A stretch of 64,000 nt of DNA, taken from Bacteroidota bacterium. Lineage in GTDB: Bacteria; Bacteroidota; Bacteroidia; Bacteroidales; Lentimicrobiaceae. Both the position numbers and the translations under genes were made by a program. Below, piece after piece: positions 1 to 8,800 of this stretch (positions are counted from its first letter, which is position 1; every line of letters begins with the position of its first letter). Under the pieces are notes generated by a model that did no database searches, was not told the origin of the DNA, and saw only the letters and a program-made list of their open reading frames with translations. The stretch spans positions 62,001-126,000 of the forward strand of contig JAEZNO010000002.1 of NCBI GenBank assembly GCA_023441805.1, read 5' to 3'.

Positions 1-517
1 CAGGATGGTCTAATAGATCTCCCCCAACAGATTGTTCACTACTTGTAACTTCAACAGGTGACGTTTCAGATGTCTTTGGTTCACTTTCAGCCTCCGGGGT
101 ATTTACTTCAGCCTTTGAAACAACAACATCAGTCTCCGAATCAGTAGATGTTTCTGAAACAGGTTCTTCAATAGCGGGTTCATTAGTCAAGTTTTCCTGA
201 GCCTTATCTTCTACTATTGTTTCTTGAACAGGCTCATGGCTTTCTGCCTGAACTACTTCAGGAATACTTTCTTCGCTTATTGCTTCTGGTTTTCGACTAT
301 CAGAAACAGTATTTTCCGCAATTGCCTCTTGGTCAATGGTGGTAGTAATCTGGTCTTCAACTGGTACATTCTCTTCATCAGTAATAGGCTCGACAGCTGT
401 TTTTGCTTTTGAAGATTTGCTTTTAGTAACCTTTGTTTCACCTTGAACTAAGGAATTCTCCTCCTGATTGCTAATTACTTCTTCAGGATTCTGATTGTGT
501 TGATCTTTGGTTTTCAT
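1..517 (-). CDS. Acidic N-terminal part of an unknown protein (truncated by window edge)
   Basis: An open frame starts at an ATG at 517 and runs off the window after about 172 codons without a stop. The visible part starts MKTKDQHNQNPEEV and is very rich in Glu, Ser, Thr, Val and Gln, with almost no hydrophobic stretches, so it is probably a disordered acidic leader. There is one short basic patch near residues 30-42 (KSKSSKAK). Bacteroidota DUF349 proteins often have such a leader, but no folded domain is visible here, so that identity is only a guess. A weak promoter-like element lies about 170 bp upstream. Confidence 0.6.
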   Translation of the reverse strand, partial: MKTKDQHNQNPEEVISNQEENSLVQGETKVTKSKSSKAKTAVEPITDEENVPVEDQITTTIDQEAIAENTVSDSRKPEAISEESIPEVVQAESHEPVQETIVEDKAQENLTNEPAIEEPVSETSTDSETDVVVSKAEVNTPEAESEPKTSETSPVEVTSSEQSVGGDLLDHP

Positions 518-861
518 CTAAGAATTCAAATGAATGATTAGTACTTGTTTAAAAATGCCTTACCGGATATAATTACTTTAATAAAATTTATAAAATTTAC
601 ATTTAAGTCGTTGATCCTTGGGCTTGAATAATGAACTGTAAACAATTATTTCAGTTATCGGATGATTCTTTATATAGGGTTGCAAAAATAATAATTATTT
701 TATGCAAAACAGCTAATGTTCTCTTTATAAATGTAATAAATGTCGGGTGAAGCACCTAACCCTATCTGTTTTTCAAATCTAAACAGATGAAGTGTAAAAT
801 TTATTATAAGATTGTAAAAAAATCTGCTACTCAACCCCTTTAATGATTATCAATATATGTA
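518..861. other. Intergenic region upstream of the acidic protein
   Basis: This 344-bp AT-rich gap separates the start of the acidic protein from the 3' end of the patatin gene; both are on the minus strand. It holds the weak promoter candidate at 683-690. I see no convincing terminator for the patatin gene, no open frame with gene-like composition, and no RNA gene. Confidence 0.5.
683..690 (-). promoter_or_regulatory. Possible -7 element for the acidic protein gene
   Basis: On the minus strand this reads TATTTTTG, a match to the Bacteroidota -7 consensus TAnnTTTG, followed by CAACCC. No good TTTG-type -33 element sits 19-21 bp upstream, so support is weak. The implied 5' leader would be about 165 nt. 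Confidence 0.3.
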
Positions 862-3171
862 TTAAAAAGGACGACGATTAAAAATCAGGTAACCAAACTT
901 CAGGAAGAAAGACACAGGGTGGTCTTCTTTATGGAAATAATTAAGATCAGCACTCAATGGGCCTATTGGCGTTCGAAACACCACTGCTGTTGAAGCCATA
1001 GGGTTGAATTGTAATTTAGAAGAGGAGATGATATCTGTTGTGAAAGGATCTTTTCGTAAAACATCACTGGCAACAAACATATAACCTTCCATCCTTAAAT
1101 CCATAGCTTTTGAAATTTTATATACATTTTTTGTTCCCAGTGCTGCAAATTTATTAGCCCTGTAAATGGGCATAAACCGAGTAACACTTTCAGGTATTGG
1201 ATGGAATGGAGTTGATGATAATATGGATGATGTATAGTTTGAGAAATAAGCTTGAGTGGAATAATTAATCTGAGAATACACCCCAAATCTCAATTTCTTA
1301 TATGAGGCGAAGTAATTTTCATATTCTACGTTAGCCAAAATCCAGGTATGGGGTGTGACCATTATATCCTGATCAGGGGCAGTTGTCCCGGGATAGAAGG
1401 TTTCAGTACCACTGATAAGATAAGCTTTGGCAAAGAGCCTCGATCCATTGTTGGGATATTCTTTAAAGTTCAATGTATTAATTTCAAATTTTGCACCAGG
1501 AGCAGCAAATACAAATGTACTACGGTCAAGCTTATCCAGACTAGAGTACGTATTTGTCTGATAGTATTTATCTGTGTTACTCCCAACCGAGAGGTCCAAT
1601 ACAAATTTGCCTTTACTTTTTATAGGAAAACCCAGTGCTGCGAATCCGAAACGCTCCTGTTCAATCAGAAAGAACGGATCTTCATCTGCATAAAAGTAAG
1701 TACTGGTATTGAAGTAGTTCAGCTTATTATAGACAAACCCGCCACTAAAGTAGTAAGGTTTAAATTTAGGAACATCTATACGGGCTTCAAAAAGAGCAGA
1801 GTTATAAAATCGCCCGAAATAAGAGTTTGCCCGTAACTGGACCGCTTGAGAAGTCCATAGGAAGTACTTTAACTGAAGGAATAATTCATTTACCGAGGAA
1901 GATGTGATTGCACCTCCCACTTCTGTTACCAACTGCTTCTGTCTTTGAATCTCAATTTCAAGGTGATAGGTCCCTTCGTCTTTTAAATAATGTAGTCTTG
2001 GATATATTTCATCTACCTTACCTTCAGCAATAAATTTATAATACTGAGGTTTTATCATTTGCATTGTAAGCTTATTGGACCCCGGTACAGGAAAACCAAA
2101 TGCCTCTTTGCTTAGCAATTGATTCATGTATTGATACTGGTTCTTTTTCAGCCCATTTATCTGAACTGATCCAACTACCATCTCAGGTTTTCGGCTGTTA
2201 AATGAATTTCGGATAGAGTCGAGTTGCTGAAGCGTTCTGCGTTCAACAACAAACTCCCTTATTAAAGGAATCATTCTTTTTGCCTCAACATAGCCACTAT
2301 CAATAAAAGCCGGAGTATGCGAGAAATCAATTACATTAACATCAAGAACATTGGGCTTAATCATCACACTATTGTCGCAGATAACATTAAAGTCACTTTT
2401 TTGCATAAGCATATTCTCAATTTGTGAGATAACATTATCTACTTCCGGTTCCCGGGCGTTTGCTGAAGCCTGACTACCAATAATAATATCAGGGTTAAAC
2501 TCTGCAAGCATCACATCCGATGGGAAGTTATTATACATACCTCCATCAAACAGTAACACACTGTCAATTCGGATGGGTTTGAAATAAAAAGGGAATGTCA
2601 TTGAAGCTCTTATGGCCCTGCCTAAATCATCCTTTCTTAACATAACGGGTTTTGCTTTTGATATATCCGCAGCCATACATCGAAATGGCACCATAAGATT
2701 ATCAAAATCATAATCAGCAGCGGCACTTGCTGAGGAGAACAGCTCCAGAAATGCAAAATCCATCATTACCGGAGAGATAAGGTTTGTTGGAATGAGCGGT
2801 TTTATAATAGAATCAACATTAAACCGCATTTCCAGCCACGAAGCAGTTGGAGGTGGACTCTTAAAATAGTACACATATTTGGGATCAAGCTTACCGGTTG
2901 ACCAGTACTCGAATTCAGGTGAAGTAATAATAGCTTCCATTTCATCAGGTGAATAGCCTGCAGCATAAAGGCCACCTATTATTGCACCCATTGAAGTTCC
3001 TGTTATATAATTTATTGGAATCTCAGCCTCTTCGAGTGCCCTGATAACACCAATATGTGACACACCTTTTGAACCACCTCCACTTAGTACCAAACCAACA
3101 GTTTGGGCTGATGTATTACAGCTGAATAGAATAATTGCAATAAGTACGAATAAAATCTGCTTTCTTGTCAT
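862..3171 (-). CDS. Patatin-like phospholipase with C-terminal outer-membrane barrel
   Basis: 769 aa. An N-terminal signal segment (residues 1-23) is followed by a patatin domain. It has the oxyanion loop GGGSKG (about 31-36), the nucleophile elbow GTSMG with Ser60, and the catalytic Asp of DGG at 209-211. Residues of about 330-400 resemble a POTRA-type linker, and the rest is rich in alternating aromatic beta strands ending in a terminal Phe, as expected of a Bam/surface-antigen-type barrel. This is the PlpD/RssA-like architecture (type Vd-like), so an outer-membrane lipid acyl hydrolase is likely; the substrate is unknown. The signal could be type I (cut near SAQ) or a poor lipobox (LFSC). 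It starts 23 bp after the PLP enzyme gene and is probably co-transcribed with it. Confidence 0.87.
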   Translation of the reverse strand: MTRKQILFVLIAIILFSCNTSAQTVGLVLSGGGSKGVSHIGVIRALEEAEIPINYITGTSMGAIIGGLYAAGYSPDEMEAIITSPEFEYWSTGKLDPKYVYYFKSPPPTASWLEMRFNVDSIIKPLIPTNLISPVMMDFAFLELFSSASAAADYDFDNLMVPFRCMAADISKAKPVMLRKDDLGRAIRASMTFPFYFKPIRIDSVLLFDGGMYNNFPSDVMLAEFNPDIIIGSQASANAREPEVDNVISQIENMLMQKSDFNVICDNSVMIKPNVLDVNVIDFSHTPAFIDSGYVEAKRMIPLIREFVVERRTLQQLDSIRNSFNSRKPEMVVGSVQINGLKKNQYQYMNQLLSKEAFGFPVPGSNKLTMQMIKPQYYKFIAEGKVDEIYPRLHYLKDEGTYHLEIEIQRQKQLVTEVGGAITSSSVNELFLQLKYFLWTSQAVQLRANSYFGRFYNSALFEARIDVPKFKPYYFSGGFVYNKLNYFNTSTYFYADEDPFFLIEQERFGFAALGFPIKSKGKFVLDLSVGSNTDKYYQTNTYSSLDKLDRSTFVFAAPGAKFEINTLNFKEYPNNGSRLFAKAYLISGTETFYPGTTAPDQDIMVTPHTWILANVEYENYFASYKKLRFGVYSQINYSTQAYFSNYTSSILSSTPFHPIPESVTRFMPIYRANKFAALGTKNVYKISKAMDLRMEGYMFVASDVLRKDPFTTDIISSSKLQFNPMASTAVVFRTPIGPLSADLNYFHKEDHPVSFFLKFGYLIFNRRPF

Positions 3172-3194
3172 TACTCAAATTCAGGTATTAAAAA

Positions 3195-4379
3195 CTATAC
3201 TACGCAATCTAAAGCCTGAGATAAATCATCAATCAAATCGTCGGCATCTTCAATTCCTACTGAAAATCTGACTAAGCCATCAGTAATCCCTGCTTTAAGC
3301 TTGGCTTCATGCGAAACTTTTGAATGAGTCATTGATGCCGGATGTTGTATTAATGTTTCTACACCTCCTAATGACACTGCAAGCAAGCACAGCTTGACGT
3401 TATCCATCAGCATCTTACCTGCTTCTAAGCCACCTTTTAGGCTAAAGCTTATCATAGATCCAAAACCATCCATTTGTCTTTTAGCTAACTCGTGCTGAGG
3501 ATGAGATTCAAGACCAGGATACCTAACCCATTCAACCTTAGGATGATTCTCGAGAAATCTGGCAATTTTCATTGCTGACTCCTGTGACCTTTCAATTCTA
3601 ATACCTAATGTTTTAATACCTCTTATAACCATGTATGCCTGGTGTGGGTCAATGTTACAACCAAGGGTCACCATCATACTTCTAAGCTTTGCACCTAAAG
3701 CAGCATCCTTAGTTATGATTATCCCTGCAACAATATCTGCATGACCATTAAGGAATTTTGTCATTGAGTGTAATACTACATCAACGCCTAACTCTATCGG
3801 GCGCTGTAAGTAAGGACTTGAAAAAGTATTATCAACTACCACCAGAATACCCTTTTCATGAGCTATCTCCACACAAGCTTTAAGATCAGTTATATCCATT
3901 GTAGGATTAGCTGGTGTTTCAATATAGAGCATCTTGGTATTGGGCTTAATTGCATTCTTCACCTGCTCAATGTCACTTGTATCAACAAAACTAGACTCTA
4001 CACCAAAACGAGCCCAGTGTTGCTCCATTACTACTCTTGAAGGGCCATAAACAGCTGCGGAACTTACCATATGGTCACCTTTGCTCAAAAGCGACATATA
4101 AACAGTATTAACTGCTGCCATTCCGGAACTTGTTGCGATACCTGCAACACCTGATTCCAAATCTGCAACAAGTGTCTCTAGTGCGTTAACTGTAGGATTC
4201 CCTATTCTAGTGTATATATATCCGTCATCTTCACCTGAAAAGCAACGGGCACCATGTTCAGCATTATCAAAGATAAATGTCGAAGTTTGGTAGATAGGCA
4301 CTGTAGCACTGCCTAGTGGGTTGACATAATCACCACTGTGAATCATTCTTGAGTTGATTCCGAGTTTTTTATTCTTCAT
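3195..4379 (-). CDS. PLP-dependent trans-sulfuration enzyme (methionine gamma-lyase / cystathionine gamma-lyase type)
   Basis: 394 aa, full length for the Cys/Met-metabolism PLP family, which carries out beta/gamma elimination or replacement on sulfur amino acids. The PLP lysine is K208 in HSMTKFLNGHAD. The phosphate-binding YTRIGNPT is at 56-63, the ring-stacking Tyr111 is in VYGPS, and Asp183 lies in VVDNTFSSPY. Overall similarity, including YGARCFSGE-type and QHPASMTHS motifs, favours methionine gamma-lyase. However, the Cys that marks classical MGL just after the active-site Tyr-Gly is Pro113 here, so cystathionine or homocysteine lyase activity is equally possible. It lies upstream of the patatin gene in the same direction. 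Confidence 0.85.
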   Translation of the reverse strand: MKNKKLGINSRMIHSGDYVNPLGSATVPIYQTSTFIFDNAEHGARCFSGEDDGYIYTRIGNPTVNALETLVADLESGVAGIATSSGMAAVNTVYMSLLSKGDHMVSSAAVYGPSRVVMEQHWARFGVESSFVDTSDIEQVKNAIKPNTKMLYIETPANPTMDITDLKACVEIAHEKGILVVVDNTFSSPYLQRPIELGVDVVLHSMTKFLNGHADIVAGIIITKDAALGAKLRSMMVTLGCNIDPHQAYMVIRGIKTLGIRIERSQESAMKIARFLENHPKVEWVRYPGLESHPQHELAKRQMDGFGSMISFSLKGGLEAGKMLMDNVKLCLLAVSLGGVETLIQHPASMTHSKVSHEAKLKAGITDGLVRFSVGIEDADDLIDDLSQALDCVV

Positions 4380-4444
4380 ACTGTATTTATTGTAACTAGT
4401 TAGTTTTCAATTGGCAAGAACACCTGAAATAATATAGAGCAAAG

Positions 4445-5047
4445 TTATTTATTCTTCTTCACTTTGAAGGAAAAATTTTCGAAAATCGACTTCTTTGTTT
4501 GTTGTCTGAATATCCCCTCCTTGATTGACTTTATGTCTTCAATGGTGTAAAATGCTCCGGGGTGCAATTCGTTTATTATTGAAACACAATGAGTAATATC
4601 CTTTCGCTTAATAATCGAAAAAATAATATCCACATTACCCTGTGAGCCTTCAGCCGGAACTGATGTAACACCATAGTCGTGCTCTCGAAGTCTATGAATC
4701 AAAGCTTTAGAATTTTGCCTTGGAATGACTCTAATCATTACATTACCTATCGAAAGTCTTTCTTCAATAGTCATACCGATAAAGTTTCCCATTGCGAACC
4801 CCCCACCATAAGCAATATAGCACATTATGTTGTCGAGGTGCTGCATTATCTGACCAACTGTAACTAACCAGATTATTACTTCAAAGAACCCAAGGAAAGG
4901 AGCAAGATGCTTATATCCTTTACTTAAGAAAATCAACCTTACTGTCCCAATTGTCTGATCACTGATACGTGAAAGAAATATTAGAATTGGGAGAATTACC
5001 CAGGAGAAAACAGGTGAATCTGATTGGAGTAATGCAACTATTTCCAT
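4445..5047 (-). CDS. UPF0316 / DUF2179 family membrane protein
   Basis: 200 aa. Residues of about 15-105 hold three hydrophobic segments (DUF5698-like). A soluble C-terminal DUF2179 domain of about 60 residues follows (VMIRVIPRQNSKALIHRLREHDYGVTSV...). The DUF2179 domain is the same alpha/beta fold that ends YitT-family proteins, where it is thought to sense a small ligand; the function of UPF0316 proteins is unknown. It ends 65 bp before the PLP enzyme gene and diverges from the small membrane protein at 5159. Confidence 0.8.
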   Translation of the reverse strand: MEIVALLQSDSPVFSWVILPILIFLSRISDQTIGTVRLIFLSKGYKHLAPFLGFFEVIIWLVTVGQIMQHLDNIMCYIAYGGGFAMGNFIGMTIEERLSIGNVMIRVIPRQNSKALIHRLREHDYGVTSVPAEGSQGNVDIIFSIIKRKDITHCVSIINELHPGAFYTIEDIKSIKEGIFRQQTKKSIFENFSFKVKKNK

Positions 5048-5083
5048 AAACTCTTTTCTGAAATTATAAAATTACAACACCTT

Positions 5084-5114
5084 ATTGTAATAAATTAGAA
5101 GCTTTGTATCTTTA
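5084..5114 (+). promoter_or_regulatory. Bacteroidota-type promoter for the small membrane protein
   Basis: ATTG (5084-5087), a 19-bp spacer, then TATCTTTA (5107-5114), one base off TAnnTTTG. The gene start is 45 bp downstream. The spacing matches the other promoters found in this window. Confidence 0.55.
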
Positions 5115-5158
5115 CTTGATTAAAGGTAAATTTTAAACATAATTTAACTAACATCATT

Positions 5159-5428
5159 ATGGAAACCCAAGAAATTAACAAAAGAGAGACAATCTCTATC
5201 GGCGATTGGTTACTAACATTAATCCTCACTGCAATTCCTTTAGTAGGCATAATTATGCTTTTTGTCTGGTCATTTAGTAGTGGAACTCATCCTAGTAAAG
5301 CAAACTGGGCAAAAGCAGCTCTCATATTGATTGCTATTATGATTGTTTTGTACATTATTTTCTTTGCTGTTTTTGGTGCTGCAATTTTTGGATTCATGGA
5401 GAATGAGATGATGAATACTGAATACTGA
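5159..5428 (+). CDS. Small two-helix membrane protein of unknown function
   Basis: 89 aa with a short polar N-terminus, hydrophobic segments at about 18-40 and 51-78, and a short acidic tail (ENEMMNTEY). The loop between the helices carries a THPSKANWAKA sequence, seen in small Bacteroidota membrane proteins that I cannot assign a function. It is a single-gene unit with its own promoter upstream and a strong terminator 38 bp after the stop. Confidence 0.75.
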   Translation: METQEINKRETISIGDWLLTLILTAIPLVGIIMLFVWSFSSGTHPSKANWAKAALILIAIMIVLYIIFFAVFGAAIFGFMENEMMNTEY

Positions 5429-5465
5429 TTACAAATCAATGCTGAATTCTAAATCATTGAATACT

Positions 5466-5498
5466 AAAAAAGGAGGTCCGATTTTGAACCTCCTTTTT
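5466..5498. terminator. Bidirectional rho-independent terminator
   Basis: An inverted repeat AGGAGGT / ACCTCCT with a loop of about 10 nt is flanked by an A-run on the left and a T-run on the right. It can therefore terminate the plus-strand small membrane gene and the minus-strand DUF3467 transcript arriving from the other side. Confidence 0.8.
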
Positions 5499-5514
5499 CT
5501 CATATCATTTTTAC

Positions 5515-5823
5515 TTAAGCTTGAGCTGTCGGGCCTCCCAAAGTAAAAGGTAACAGAGGTTCTGACTCTTTAATGGGACCATGAACTGATTCAAACTTCC
5601 CAATATTTTCGCGTAAGGCATTCATTAACCTCTTTGCATGTTGGGGAGTGAGAATAATTCTTGATTTAACTTTTGCTTTAGGAACACCGGGAACCATCTT
5701 TACAAAGTCAATAATGAATTCAGCATTTGAATGAGTAATAATTGCGAGGTTGGAGTATACACCTTCTGCAACTTCTTCACTCAGTTCAATATTGATCTGA
5801 TTTTGCTTATTATTGTCGCTCAT
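5515..5823 (-). CDS. DUF3467 family protein
   Basis: 102 aa from the ATG at 5823 (MSDNNKQNQINIELSEEVAEG). The open frame extends 11 codons further upstream to a TTG, but those codons fall inside the hairpin at 5843-5881, so the ATG is preferred. The sequence carries the family features: a beta-rich core (YSNLAIITHSNAEFIIDF) and the segment SRIILTPQHAKRLMNALRENI. DUF3467 resembles a small gas-vesicle/transcription-associated fold of unknown role. Its place directly after rpoC is common in Bacteroidota and hints at a link to transcription. Confidence 0.85.
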   Translation of the reverse strand: MSDNNKQNQINIELSEEVAEGVYSNLAIITHSNAEFIIDFVKMVPGVPKAKVKSRIILTPQHAKRLMNALRENIGKFESVHGPIKESEPLLPFTLGGPTAQA

Positions 5824-5842
5824 GATTTTGTATTTTACATTT

Positions 5843-5881
5843 CTGATCAGCGGCAAAACAAGAAGTTTTGCTACTGATCAG
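5843..5881 (-). promoter_or_regulatory. Large intercistronic hairpin between rpoC and DUF3467
   Basis: CTGATCAG and GCAAAAC on one side pair with GTTTTGC and CTGATCAG on the other. That is 15 base pairs broken by one 2x2 internal loop around a 5-nt loop. On the minus-strand transcript no U-tract follows it, so it looks like an RNA-processing or mRNA-stability element, not a terminator. Confidence 0.6.
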
Positions 5882-5886
5882 GATTA

Positions 5887-8800
5887 TTAATATTCCTCAG
5901 CTTTAGAAGCTTCCAATCTCTCGAATTCCTCACGTGAACCAACAATCAGGTCATCATATTCACGTAAACCTGTACCGGCAGGAATGAGGTGTCCAACGAT
6001 TACATTTTCTTTCAAGCCAAGTAATTCGTCACTCTTGGCATTGATAGCTGCAACAGTAAGAACCTTAGTTGTTTCCTGGAACGAAGCAGCAGAAATGAAA
6101 CTCTTAGTCTGCAGTGAGGCCCTTGTAATACCTTGCAAAATCTGTTTAGCAGTTGCAGGTTGGGCATCTCTGGCTTCAATTAACTGTTTATCGCGACGTT
6201 TAAGCATCGAGTTTTCATCACGAAGCTTACGTGCTGTAACAATTTGACCAGGTTTCATTGTTGTCGAATCACCAGGATCAACAACTACCTTCTTGCCGTA
6301 GATATTATCGTTTTCATCCTGGAAATCGATCTTATTTACCAATTCGCCTTCAAGGAACTTAGTATCACCCGGGTCAGCAATTTCAACTTTACGCATCATT
6401 TGGCGAACAATCACCTCATAATGTTTGTCATTGATCTTAACACCCTGTAAACGATAAACTTCCTGAATTTCATTTACAATATACTCCTGAACCTTCATAG
6501 GTCCCTTGATTGCAAGAATATCACTAGGTGTCATTGCACCTTCTGATAATGGAGTACCTGCCTTAACATAGTCATTTTCCTGTGCGAGGATCTGCTTAGA
6601 AGTAGGAATCAGATAACTCTTTTCTTCACCTGTTTTTGATCTGATAATTACTTCACGATTACCTCTCTTAAGTTTCTTACCGAAAGCAACAACACCGTCG
6701 ATTTCAGCAACAATAGCAGGGTCAGATGGATTACGAGCCTCAAACAATTCAGTTACTCGTGGCAAACCACCGGTGATGTCACCTGATTTTCCAATAGCAC
6801 GTGGTATCTTGACAAGAATTTCACCTGCCTTGATCATCTTACCATCTTCTACTACGATATGTGCACCTACCGGAATATCATATACCCTGAGATCAGAATT
6901 ATCACCACCCACAATACGAATACTTGGGTTTTTAGCTTTCTGACGTGATTCAATGATAACTTTATCATGATATCCCGTTTGCTCGTCAGATTCTACTCGA
7001 TAAGTTGTACCTTCAACGATATTGTCGAAAATAATCTTACCTGATACTTCTGACAGAATAACAGCATTGTATGGATCCCAATCACTTACAAGGTCACCCT
7101 TCTTAAGTTCAGAACCCTGTCTGAAGTAAAGATTTGCTCCATAAGGAATGTGAGCTGATGCAAGGACAATACCTGTCTTCTTATCAACAACCCTCATTTC
7201 AGCTGAACGACCTATTACGATGTCATACTTTTTGCCTTCAATATTTTCATACTCAACGTATCGGAGTTCATCAATTTCAAGGATTCCGTCATACTTAGCT
7301 TCTATCCTTGAAGAAATCGACAAGTTAGAAGCAATACCACCGACGTGGAATGTACGGAGGGTAAGCTGAGTACCGGGCTCACCGATTGACTGTGCAGCAA
7401 TAACACCGACAGCTTCTCCCTTTTGAACCATTCTTGCAGTTGCAAGATTACGTCCATAACATTTAGCACAAACACCCTGTTTTGATTCACAGGTTAATAC
7501 TGAACGGATTTCAACTCCTTCGATTGGTGAATCTTCAATTGCTGCAGCAATATTTTCAGTGATTTCCTCACCTGCGCCAACTATAAGTTCACCTGTCTGT
7601 GGATGATAAATATCATGCAGAGAAACTCTACCAAGGATTCTATCATACAGGGTTTCAACAACTTCTTCATTCTTCTTGAGGGCAGTTGTTGTCAATCCAC
7701 GTAAAGTACCACAGTCATTTTCAGTAATTACAACATCTTGTGCAACATCAACCAACCTACGTGTCAGATATCCTGCATCAGCAGTCTTAAGAGCAGTATC
7801 GGCCAAACCTTTACGAGCACCGTGAGTTGAAATAAAGTACTCCAATACCGAGAGTCCTTCTTTGAAGTTCGATAAAATTGGGTTTTCAATAATTTCACCA
7901 CCGGTTGCACCTGATTTCTGAGGTTTTGCCATAAGACCTCTCATTCCTGACAGCTGACGAATCTGTTCTTTTGAACCACGAGCTCCGGAATCAAGCATCA
8001 TGTATACAGGATTGAATCCTTGCTTGTCCTTTGAGAGGTTTTCCATTAAAGTATATGTCAATCTTGAATTGGTATGTGTCCAAATGTCAATGATCTGATT
8101 ATACCTTTCATTATTGGTAATAAATCCCATGTTATAGTTATTCATTACCTCTTCAACCTCTTCATTAGCCTGAGCTACGAGTGTTTCTTTAACTTCAGGA
8201 ACAATAACGTCACTCAAAGTAAATGACAGACCTCCATGGAAAGCCATAGTGTATCCCAGATTCTTGATATCATCAAGGAATTGGGCTGTTTTTGCTGTAC
8301 CGGTATTCTTCAGTACGTCACCGATAATATCGCGTAAAGATTTCTTGGTGAGAAGTTGGTTGATATAACCATATTCCGGAGGAACAACTTGGTTAAATAG
8401 AACTCTACCAACAGTAGTTTCAACTAATTTTTCAACCCAATATCCCTCTTCTTTAACAGTTAACTTCACTTTTATGTAAGCATGAAGATCAACCCTGCGC
8501 TCATTGTAAGCTATAATAACTTCCTCGGGTGAGTAAAATACCATTCCTTCTCCTTTTACAGGATTCTCAGGAATAGATTTACGCCCCTTGGTCATATAGT
8601 ACAACCCAAGCACCATGTCTTGCGAGGGAACCGTGATAGGAGCACCATTTGCCGGGTTTAATATATTATGCGAGGCAAGCATTAAAATCTGTGCTTCCAG
8701 AACTGCAGCATTTCCCAAAGGAACATGGACTGCCATCTGGTCACCATCGAAGTCCGCATTAAAAGCTGTACAAACCAGAGGGTGTAACTGGATAGCTTTA

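Noticed and set aside
1348..1836. Plus-strand frame of 162 codons inside the patatin gene
   Set aside because: It is fully antisense to a well-supported coding sequence and encodes no recognisable protein.
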